From the NCBI GenBank assembly GCA_003116875.1, contig BCKT01000012.1:372001-436000 (forward strand): a DNA stretch of 64,000 bases. Direction: 5' to 3'. Source of the stretch: Takashimella koratensis (lineage: Eukaryota; Basidiomycota; Tremellomycetes; Trichosporonales; Tetragoniomycetaceae). This document shows, in pieces, positions 23,345-32,979 of the stretch. The notes beneath the pieces were generated by a model that worked only from the letters and a program-made list of their open reading frames with translations, was not told where the DNA came from and searched no databases. The translations under genes were made by a program, and so were the position numbers. How positions within the stretch are numbered: position 1 is the first letter of the stretch; each line of letters opens with the position of its first letter.

Positions 23345-25180
23345 ATGCCCAAACACGCGCTCTCATTCAAACACCTCGTCTCTACCTCGTGGTCCAACTC
23401 ATCTTCCTCCTCCTCGTCCCGCGACAGGGAGAAATCAGTCAATGAGCTTCTCGCGAGCGCGCGGGCGAATTACCTCCGCTACGGTGGGGGCAGGGCGGCG
23501 GGGCAAGGAAGGGACACGGCAGGGTCGAGAGGTACGGGAGCGGTGGGAGCGGTAGGACCGGTTCGAGCGGCGAGTCAGGGTGGGAGTGGGAGTAGACGAG
23601 ATGCGCCACCACATGTCCAAGAGAGGGTCTGGGTTCCAAGTCAGATAGGTGTAGGTGCTGCCGGTGGTATCGAGCTAGAGGATACCGGTATCCACCCGTG
23701 AGTCCAGATCCATAGCCTTCCCCCACCCACGCACATTTCCTACCACCTTGGCTCAGAGTGCAACGTACTGACAAAATCCTCGTTTCTGTCCCCTTTTGTC
23801 TACGCAGGGCCGAGCTCTTGCGACAGGCAAACATCGCTGCTCGGGCAGCATCACGCAATATCGCTGGACCTGCACCTCCCCCCTCTTGGCGAGCCCCTCG
23901 GCACAAACCTTCCGAGCCTACGACCTCGCGCCACCCGCCTGCGTCCGAAGGGAGGGTGACCCGCGCACACCTCGTCCAAGCCGCCTCGCTCTTCACCCGT
24001 TCCTCCCTCCTCAACCCAGACGACAATGGGGCAAGCGGTAGTGGTGATGGTACTAGGGAGAAGGGTGGCGTACCTCGGCTAATAGAATTGTGTGTCCGAG
24101 TGGTGTTGCGGCATCTGGAGGATACGACCGAGTGGGAGTACTTGGATGACGAGGGTAGTGGGGGATGTGAAGAGGGCGATGGCGAAGGGGCTGAATCAGA
24201 CCTAGGTGGGGAGAAGGTCGTGACGGTTGGAACAGTGCAAATTGGTGCGATCGTCCGGGCCCAAGCAGCCTTCCTCGACACCCACCTCCGAGCGACCATT
24301 CTCTCCTCTTCGGCATTGGAACCAGAAGGCAGCCCTCTCCGACTCAGTGACCGCTGCATTCGTCTCTTGGTCGAGTCCTCTGCCCCTGCTCTCTCCGAGA
24401 CCGACCTGGCGCCTCTCACTCTTGACCCATCCTCTCCTACCGATCTTATCCCATCCTCGGCGTCGTCCTCCGCTTCCTCGGCAGACTGGGAATCAGATAC
24501 TTCGATGCCTTCAAACCTCACCCACCTGCCGCTGCCCCTCCAACCTTCACCCCAGTTTCTTCTCCGCGAACTATCGAGCTCAATCTCAAGCCTCGCCTCG
24601 CTGGATTTGTCGTACTCTACCCTCCCGGTAGACCTGGAACGACTCGTTTCCGCTCTCCCCGCGGGATTGAGGGAATTGAGTTTGGCCGGTGTGAGGGTGA
24701 GGACGAGTAGAGGGAAGGGAAGTTTGGCGACGCAGGTGGAGTTTGGGAACAATGACTGGAATCGAGGACTCGCTATGATGGGGAGGAAACTCATCGTCCT
24801 TCAAGTAAGTCTATTTCGCTGTATGGAGTGCAGCTTCCTCATGTGAGACTGACGACAATTTCCAGATCCTCGACCTCTCCTTCTTCCCTGTCGTAATCAC
24901 AGCATCTGTCCTCTCCGCGCTTCTTCATCCTCCCGATATCCGACTCCCCTCTCTCCGCCTTCTGGGTCTCCGCGAGTTCTCCCGTTTCCCCATCGAAGAC
25001 GACGTGAGAACCCACGATGAGACCCAAGGCGCGGGGTCGGACGTGCTCAGTGCTTCGAGCCCGTGGCCTGTGATCAACGGGGTAGTGCAGACGCCGCCGC
25101 CGAGGAGTGAAGGAAGGAGGGAGCTGTTGTTGATCATCAGGTATGATAGGCAACGCTGGGTTGACGTGGTCTGGGATTGA
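23345..25180 (+). CDS. Uncharacterised protein with leucine-rich-repeat-like C-terminal half
   Basis: Three exons, 23345-23697, 23808-24804 and 24866-25180, encode 554 residues. The N-terminal 120 residues are Ser/Gly/Arg-rich and probably disordered. A short N-terminal helix (SVNELLASARANYLRYGGG) and AELLRQANIAARAASR at the start of exon 2 look structured. From about residue 380 the pattern LASLDLSYSTLPVDLERLVSAL / LRELSLAGVRV / LIVLQILDLSFF / LRLLGLREFSRF resembles consecutive leucine-rich repeats and runs across the second intron, which supports the splice. The ending RYDRQRWVDVVWD is characteristic-looking but not assigned. I do not recognise a named family; a scaffold or F-box/LRR-type role is only a guess. 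Confidence 0.75.
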
Positions 25181-25668
25181 CCGGACATCGAAGAGACATT
25201 TAGACAAAGAGTTGATGACATGAAAGCATATGGAGGAATATCTGGAAGCCAATAAAAGTGCATGGATATGATAAGTGCATCGGAGATTCGCTCCGACTCC
25301 CAATGAAAGGGAGGTTATACAGTAGCAAGGTGATGACTTATAGAGCTATCTGTTGTACATTTGAGAGATGTAGCACAATGGACCGGTGGATACGTCCCTT
25401 GTCCGTCATTGACAACCTTTGTTGCCGTTTATCTAGCGAGTTGTTGTTCTGGTTTTCAAAGTCGTCAAAGGTGAAGGAGACGTCAAAAGTAAAGGAAACG
25501 TCTGCTGACAAGGCTTTTGAAACGGCTTTATTCTTGACGAAAGGAGTGTGATTTCGGCTCGAGACAACGATCGTCCGCCATACTGTACATATAATCCCAC
25601 CTCGGTGTCTCGTCGTCAGCTGGTTTCCACACTCCAACATTTCTCAATCTCTTTCATCCGCCTACATC
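25181..25668. other. Intergenic with short imperfect tandem repeat
   Basis: About 490 nt between two + strand genes. At 25464-25503 two imperfect copies of a unit containing GTCAAA, (G/A)GTGAAGG or AGTAAAGG, and ACGTC lie head to tail. A TATA-like CATATAAT is at about 25586-25593, some 80 nt upstream of the next ATG. Confidence 0.5.
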
Positions 25669-25989
25669 ATGAGTACTCAAGGTACCACTACCAACCAGAT
25701 CGCGTCAGTCTCAAAGAGCGATCCCCAACGTGTCTGTCTGTTCGATTTTGATCTTAAAGTCGAACCGGATTCCGAAATCATCGGAGCAGATCTGATACCT
25801 GGGAAGTGGAGAGGGGAGGTTAATCTCGATACTACCAAAGTAACATTCCGAGAACACCCCAAGGTCTCTGACGATCCTCAGTCCTCCGTCACTGCTAATT
25901 GGGGAGAACCTCAAACCACGACGGTGGGGGATTTGATTGGTGTATCTCAAGACTTTCCCGACCACGTTGCCGCGATCGTTGGTCGATGA
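25669..25989 (+). CDS. Small orphan protein, 106 residues
   Basis: A single uninterrupted exon starts MSTQGTTTNQIASVSK and ends DHVAAIVGR. It has no signal peptide, no membrane segment and no Cys-rich pattern. The middle contains VCLFDFDLKVEPDSEIIGADLIPGKWRGEVNL, with a balanced hydrophobic and charged composition that looks like a small folded domain rather than random frame. A TATA-like element lies upstream. I recognise no family. It could also be part of a larger gene with an unseen exon. Confidence 0.5.
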   Translation: MSTQGTTTNQIASVSKSDPQRVCLFDFDLKVEPDSEIIGADLIPGKWRGEVNLDTTKVTFREHPKVSDDPQSSVTANWGEPQTTTVGDLIGVSQDFPDHVAAIVGR

Positions 25990-26381
25990 CCATAGCGAAA
26001 ACCGCTTGCCACACCCTATACGAGAGCAGGAAGCGACGGGAAACATAGGAGAGTACCGCTTGGGAGGATGACTCAAAGTGGCTTACAGCTTGTCTTGAGC
26101 GATTGATCCTGTTGTTTGCCCCACTCTCGTTTCTCGCTCTCTCTCTGAATCTCCCATTTCTTTTCGTTTGCTTGGGTTTTGCATCAGCGTCGCGTTCTCT
26201 CCTTCCATGTCATTTTCTTCGTACTCTATATTCTTTTCAGCCCTGTGCATGCTCCTCTGAGACTATGGATGAATGTATAGCATGATCACGTAGGTTTTTG
26301 CCAGTTTGACTCCTCTCAACTATCCCGGTATCAACTCAAGAATCGCATCTCAACAAGATCTATCCCATGTCACCTTTCAAA
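25990..26381. other. Convergent 3' region
   Basis: About 390 nt between the orphan gene (+) and the DEAH helicase (-). T-rich, consistent with UTRs and terminators; nothing else seen. Confidence 0.6.
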
Positions 26382-29242
26382 TCAAACATCAGCCCTTGAG
26401 ATAGGCTGTGCCACCGCTTGCTTGGCACGCTGGAACCACGGCACCTCTGCGAGCAGATGTTGTTCAAACGCCGATACGTTTCGGGCGTAGATTGATGACG
26501 TGATTGCGAGTTCGTCATATACGATCGCGGGTAGTTTACGGCTCATCAGTACGCTTGAAGGGTGGATCTTGACTTGCTATCAGGTTTGCGATGTTAGCTA
26601 CATGATCATTGGAAGAGGAGATGAGGTAGTAGACAAGGTAGGAGCGTAAGGGCGTCAAGGGTGAGAGAGCGACTCACCAAGCTGCCAGCTGTTTGTCGGT
26701 AAGTGCCGTCGGCCTGAATGACGGCCGTGTTCATGAACAAGCCCTGAAGGAGACACCGCCCGATGGTCGCGTATTCAGACCCGCACGAAGTCTTTGGATC
26801 CCTCCCGTTCCTCTCTGCCAGTTCTCTCAGCTGCGTCCGGACCTTAATCGCTGCCTGCAGTGTCTTCGAGTTGACGTGATTGTCTTTGCACCAGGATGCC
26901 GCGCCGCCTCCAATCGCTTTGCCCTTGTGACCTTTCGCTGAGTGCTTGGTCGACTTTTCGTCCTTGATCGCAAGGTAGGCACGGAGGACGTTCATCGCTG
27001 TCAGGTGATCGCCGTCTCTATGAAGGAACTTGGACCGAGCAGCCGTAGCTGCGTCCCGGTCGTCTGAGCGGTCGAGGAACACGGGACCTGAGACGACGAG
27101 GGAAAGGATATCGATGATCTCGGACGTGCAGTTCAGATCGAATGAAGCGACGAGGATCCGAGCATGTTCCGGGTCGAGCGGATACTTGAGCATTTCCGTT
27201 CCCAGCGGTGTGATACTGGTTGGGGAGTCTATAGCGCCCAGGCCCGCGAGGGTCCGGAACGCGGCAGTGACCGAGTCACGGGACGGTGGGTCGAGGTAAT
27301 CGAACGTGAACGGGTCTTGGCGCATCGCGATGAGCTGTAACACCGCCGAAGCGAGGTTACACCTCTGAATCTCGGGTTTATCAAACTCATCCATGGATCT
27401 GAATACTGATTCAGTGTAGAGCCGGAAACACTTGCCCTCCATCTCACGACCTGCCCGTCCGGTGCGTTGCCACGCCGACGCTTGACTGATCGGCATCTTG
27501 CGCAAGTGCTCGATCGCGCCCGAAGTTCGGTAGATGAACTCTTTCTCCTTCTTGTAGCCCGAGTCGATAACGAAGGCGATACCAGGGATGGTGAGTGAGG
27601 TTTCGGCGATGTTGGTGGCTACAACGATACGACGGGTATTTGGCGGCGTCGGTTGGAAGATCTTCGCCTGAGCGGTCGGCGGGAGTGAAGCGTAGAGTGG
27701 GAGGACTTGTAGTTGGAACTCCTCAGGGTCGAGGTCAGAAGACCGACGGCGGAGGAGTGCGACCAGGTTCTCGATCTCTTCAGAGCCAGGCATGAACACC
27801 AAGACGTCACCCTTCTCTGCCGGTTTCTGCAGATGCACCTGCATCGTGCACTCTGCTGCCGATTCAATAAAGTCGTCCACTGGCTCGGCGGTATGGCTCG
27901 TGCGCACCGAGTACAGCCGTCCGGGGACCTTGAGAGCTGGGCAGTTATCGAAAAAAGTGGTGAATTTGGTCGGGTCGAGTGTCGCGCTCATGATCACGAT
28001 TTTGAGCTCGCGGATCTTTCGTCGAGGTTTGGACTTCCCGTCGTGTTGTTCGGTCGCGGACGCACGCGCGAGCTCTTTTCGTATTCGTTGGATCTTCTTC
28101 AAGCAGCCCAGAAGGAAATCCGTGTTGAGTGTTCTCTCGTGAGCCTCGTCGATAACCACCACATCGTACCGTAACAAGAGATTTAGACCTTCTTCATCCT
28201 CAGCCACCTCGGCTTCCTCCTTCGTTGTGCCAGCCTCTTTCCTCTCACTCGCGCCATTCGCCAGCTCACTGAGAACAAAAGAGACAATCAGCACAATCCC
28301 CTCAATCCCATTCACACACTTCCATCTCCTAACTCACCGCATCATCACACCCTCCGTCATGAACCTGACCCTCGTATCTCTCGACGTCGCATCCTCGAAC
28401 CTGACCGAGTATCCGACCTCTGCGCCGAGAGTCACACCCATTTCCGCTGCGACACGCGTTGCGAGGGAAATACTGGGAAGACGACGGGGCTGGGTGATCG
28501 CGATGGACGGGCCGCGACGATGACGATCCGCCTCGGCGGCGTCGGAGTGGGATCGACTGCTCTCCCCGTTTGCGCTGGAGCCTGCACGTGCGGGCCCGCC
28601 AAAGTGGTCGAGCGAGAGGCGATGGGTGCGGAGGAGTTGGCCGAGCTGAGTCGACTTGCCGCATCCTGTTTCACCCATGATCTGAAAAAGTCAGCAATAT
28701 ACCGAGGCAAGCCGCTTGGTACGCCGAAGGGCATTGAAGGAAGGACGAACTCACGACGACGGTGTCATTCGCGATGATCTCCTCCAAGATCATTTGCCGT
28801 CCTGAGTAATCAGCACGAACTCTTGCTCCATTCCGCAAGCAAATTTCCAGCTCGCCTGCTTACCTTGGTAGAACGGTAGCTCGTATCGTTGCTGCAACAG
28901 CTTGTCCGCAACCTCCTTTAACCGCCGTCTTTCTCCCTCGTTGACGCTCCCCACCGCCTTCCTCTTCGCAGCTGGTGACGCGTTTGCGCTCGCCACCCCG
29001 GACTCAGGCTCTACACTTTCATTATCCTGGTTAGGACGCTGACGCTTCGACGCCTTGCCCTTGAGCTTGGACTTGAGCTGGGTTGTAGCTGATTTGGACA
29101 ACGTTCCGTTGGCGGTGAGGGGCCCGTTGGTGCCGACATCCTCGGTACCATCATCGTCGTAGTCCGAGTCATCGGGGAGGAAGTTTGACACGCGAGGGAG
29201 AGGCTTGCTGGGTCCCGCAGTCGTAGGTAATGTAGGGGGCAT
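26382..29242 (-). CDS. DHR2: DEAH-box RNA helicase, DHR2/DHX33 type
   Basis: Five exons: 28864-29242, 28754-28800, 28338-28681, 26678-28268, 26382-26576, encoding 851 residues. The first ATG in frame is at 29240-29242. Motifs in order: LPFYQG with RQMILEEI, Walker A GETGCGKST (about 145-153), TQPRRLPSISLATRVAAEMG with VGYSVRFED, FMTEGVMMR, DEAH in VVVIDEAHERT (297-300), SATLD, TNIAETSLTIPGI and QRTGRAGRE. The C-terminal HA2 and OB-fold region ends with YRQTAGSLQVKIHPSSVLM, typical of the family. An acidic insert of about 20 residues lies just before the DEAH motif. The N-terminal 120 residues are basic and disordered. Yeast Dhr2 acts in the nucleolus in 18S rRNA maturation; human DHX33 is the likely counterpart. 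Other DEAH paralogues (Prp43, DHX35) fit less well. Confidence 0.85.
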
Positions 29243-29661
29243 GTGATACGGATTTGGACTCGAGTCAAAAGTTGGAATGACCAGCGAGGACGTTGCAGGT
29301 GGATGGTGAAAAATGTCGAAATGTTGACGTTTCAAAAATCTGAGCAGAGGTCAATCGACCGATTGCTTCCGTCGGAACCTCGATCAGGTGTGCGTTATCG
29401 ACTCTCGTCTATGCATCGCTATTGGACAGCTAGAGATGCAAAGACCTCACTCAAGACTCCTCTCACTCGCCCATCAGCCCCCCACAGTGAATTAAAATGT
29501 AATTTAAAAAGGTAGTATTGGTGCGGTGTCACGACATTATCTAGGACTTGTTCCTCGATTGGATTCTGAAGTAATCTCATATACTTTTCTCGAGTAATCT
29601 CAAGCAAGCTTTGGGTTTTTTTCTAAATTGGGAACAGTACAAGAAGGAAACAACGACACCT
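29243..29661. other. Intergenic: DEAH helicase promoter and permease 3' region
   Basis: About 420 nt between tandem minus-strand genes. No coding segment recognised. Confidence 0.6.
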
Positions 29662-31560
29662 TTATCGGTGGACCCACTTGAGCTCGAGGTAACGAAGAGG
29701 CGGGTAGACAATGGCAGTGAAACCAGCGGCGAGCTCGAAACCGACGTCACCACCGAAGGGGTTGGGTCCACCAACGGCGACACCGATAGGACCAATGAAC
29801 CAGACCTGAGCCATACCGAGGACAGCACCTGCGACACCAGCGCAGAATGCACCAGCGGCGGCGAGACCCATGGGGCAGAGCTCGGGTCGGTTCCACGCCT
29901 CGGCAACATTGTAGCTCTCCCACTTGCCCTTGCGGAAGATGAAGTGCTCCTCGAAGACGACGGTCGAGTAAATGGCGAGCCAGTACCCGAGAACCGAAAG
30001 GAAGTCTGAATAGATGTCAGTATTGAGTCCGCAGCTTCATTGAGTATGGAGAGAATTTACGCACCAGTGAGGGTCTCGGCAAAGTGGTTGGCACCGACGA
30101 TAGCGAGGGGGATGTAGATGGCGGTGATGACGATGGGCCAGACGAGACGGGGGATGGCGGCGAGGTAGGTGGAGATGACCGAGATGGACATGCCCATGGA
30201 GTAGACGTTGATGATGCTGGAGTCCGTGGTCAGTTTAAGTGAAACAGTGCGATGATTCAGATGCACTCACTTGTTGGCAATGACGGAGAGGACGAGGAGG
30301 ACCATGAAGAACTTGCCACCGTTGCCCATGGCACCGACAAACACCTCGTAAAGGAGACCACCGAGCTCGTTGTCAGCGTAGCCGGTGCCCCAAGCGACCT
30401 GGGTGGCAGTAGCCACGTCGGGAGCGAGCTGGCCCCAGAGAGCAGCGGCAGCGACGGCAGCGCCGAGCCACATGACGAGGACACACGGGGTGACGATACC
30501 GATGTAGGTCCACATGAAAACCTTCCAGGCCGGGGCCTCGGCGGGCATGTAAACGTTGTAGTCGGAGGCGAGGGAAACCCAGCCGAGGAGGAAAGAGAAG
30601 ATGACACCACCAAACGAGAGGACATCGGCAGCCTCAGCCTGGCCAGTCTCCATGGGCACGGAGATGAGATGCTTGGCGGCAACACCGAGGAGGACGAGGA
30701 AGGTGATGGCGGTCGGGATCCAGGCGAAAGCCTCGAAGCGGTGGACAAATTTGTAGCCGAAGAGACCGACGACGAGGGTGCAGAGAGCGATGACGACGAC
30801 ACCGACAGCGGCGGAGAGGTTGAAGTCACCGACGGCCGAGAGAGCCTGGGCACCGGCGATAGTGTTGCTCATGGACCAACCGACACAGGCGATGCAGTTG
30901 AGCAAAGCGACGAGCTTGGCGCCCCACCATCCCCAGGCGAAACGGGCCGAGGTCATCTGACGGAGACCGAGCTTGGGGCCAAAAGTCGAGCAGAGCGCAG
31001 CCGGGACACCGCCCATGATGCAGAAGAAGAAGACGGTGAGGAGCGAGTCACCGAGGTTCATGTAGAATAGGAGAGGGCCGAGGATACCAACACCGAAAGT
31101 GGGGAGGACACAGTTGGCGGCGAGCCAGACAAGGAGGTTACCATAGAGGCGGGTGTCTGTCCTCGCGCTCTCTGGGACACGCTCGATACCACGCTGAGGT
31201 AAGATGAGTACATGCTTTTGGAAAACTGTTTTGGTGGGAGTGGAGTCGCTGATAAGAGACCTCGTGTGCCACAAGTGGAGCAGACCAAGGTCCCTTTGGC
31301 AGAGGTAACCGAGCGGGAAGCCGAGAACAAAGAGACACCAGCTATGTACTCACCGCCTCGATACCCATCTTGGCCTCGAGCTTGCGGTTGTAGTAGTCGA
31401 ACTTGCCCCAGACACCGGTCGGCTTGGCATCGTCGAGGTCGGCGTTGTAGAGACCCGGGTTGTTGGTGTGGGGGAGCTCCTCGGTGGGTCCCGAGGCGGA
31501 GGGGGAGCCGGAGCCCGACGCCTTGTCGTCGGCATACAGCTGCTTTTCCACGTCGGACAT
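29662..31560 (-). CDS. FCY2: Purine-cytosine permease (NCS1 family)
   Basis: Four exons: 31354-31560, 30271-31193, 30065-30216, 29662-30005, encoding 541 residues. The cytosolic N-terminus is followed by RGIERVPESARTD, a hallmark of fungal cytosine-purine permeases. About twelve hydrophobic helices follow, with family stretches FGVGILGPLLFYMNLGDS, FGPKLGLRQM, CVGWSMSNTIAGAQ, GWVSLASDYNVYMP and FLSVLGYWLAIYSTVVFEEH. The carrier imports cytosine, adenine, guanine and hypoxanthine with protons at the plasma membrane; in yeasts it also takes up 5-fluorocytosine, so loss gives drug resistance. The start ATG is the only one before the conserved helices. All introns preserve phase. Several FCY2-type paralogues exist in fungi, so the exact paralogue is open. 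Confidence 0.93.
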
Positions 31561-32979
31561 GGCGCAGTTTGATCTGTATTGAGAGTAGGGGGTGGGTAGG
31601 GTAAGCGGGGGGGGGCGTGTGGTAGTAGTAGTTGTGGGAAAGTGGGTGGTGTGGAGCGAGGGGGGGGATTTTATAGAATAGGACCAAACAAAGGTCGAAA
31701 CTTTTTTTTCCTGGTACAAGAGTGGAAAGGGCCAATCCGAGCAGAAACAAGGCGGACGGGTCAGAACAATGCATTCGGTTTTATACGGTATCAGGGCTCC
31801 ACCCATACGACGGACCGCGCCCACTACCGCATTTAGCAGAGGTGCTAGGACGCGGGTCGGGATGCTCGAGATTGTGCTGTGGGCAGGTGAGGTGAGGCAG
31901 GCAGGTACTGTAGACAGACCCAAAGGGTATCCCCCGTCTTGGTCCTGATAAGGCATGTCGAGGAACCACACGCTCCGCTCCGACCGTCTCGCTACCGTGT
32001 GCGCCGGTGCATCCAACCCTGCATTGTGGTTGGCTTAGCGAGAGTGGGACGAGAGCCAAGCCAAGGTTGGCGTAGGTTGGCCATGTGCGAAAATAATCAT
32101 TATTCGGTATGCATCATAGGGGCAAGGGGGCGGGCGGGCGGGCGGGCGGGGTGGGGTGGGGGGCACGCGATACGATGACTCGGGGACGAGGATCGCTGGA
32201 CAAGGTTGGAACGCCCAGTCCGATGAGTACGTATCAGGCGGGCCACGCAGGGGGTTCAAGACGACCCAGAGATAAGAGAAAAGTCGGCATCAACCTAGTA
32301 CCAGGCTACCGCTCATATTCTAGAGGCAGAGGAGGGAGTCGCCGCTCAGCCCGGACCAGCATCTCCACGGTGAAATTTTTTTTCCAGCGTAATGTCCAGG
32401 CACAACAAACCCACTTGCATCCAAACACCCCTTGACGATCGCTGATTGGCTCAGGAGGCAGACCCTGAATCCGTCCCCTGTCCCCTCTGCAACCGACGCA
32501 TGGTGCCACCAGTGTGGCAAAGATAAGCATCTTCACTGGGTCAGCCTCGTCCGACCTCACCGCTCCGCAGGGACTGTGCATATATCTCTAATGCTTGCAT
32601 TCCACGAGACATGGCTACGCGGATATTGATGTAGTCATACCCATCTACGACACACTTTATTGCGACATCCTACACCGACGCCTTCGGAGCGACTCTTTCA
32701 GAGCACGATACGTGGGGTTTGGGTTTGGACAGGGGGGAAGGGATCTTCAGTCGTCTTGATGCTCATCTTTCTACTAACGAAACAAGACGAGCTCGCCATT
32801 GTCACAGGCGAGTACTCGTGTGCGGTGAGGAGTGATTAAGGATAGAGGAAAGAGATGGGTTGGAAACGCAAGCATATGAAAACAATTAAAAAGGGGCGAA
32901 GAATGAAAAGAAGGAATTGTCAAATCGAAGTGTAAGGGAGGTGGTAAGACGATCTACAATTGACCAGTAAGCCAACTGT
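31561..32979. other. Intergenic: permease promoter and PDR gene 3' region
   Basis: About 1.4 kb. The region next to 31560 is rich in G and T simple sequence, typical of a leader. It contains a strong G-tract cluster (listed separately). No gene recognised. Confidence 0.6.
32119..32163 (+). repeat. G-quadruplex-type G-tract cluster
   Basis: Nine G tracts of three or more, separated by one or two bases (mostly C or T), lie in about 45 nt on the + strand. This easily satisfies the usual G4 pattern. It is about 560 nt upstream of the permease start, on the strand opposite to the permease mRNA. Confidence 0.85.

Noticed and set aside
23439..24794. 451-codon open frame opposite the LRR-like gene
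   Set aside because: Antisense shadow of the conserved-looking + strand exons; Arg/Ser-rich with no domain.
29243..29335. Upstream extension of the DEAH helicase start
   Set aside because: The extension would need a TTG start; the first ATG is at 29240-29242.
30252..31070. 272-codon acidic frame opposite the permease
   Set aside because: Shadow of hydrophobic codons read on the other strand; no start context or splice support.
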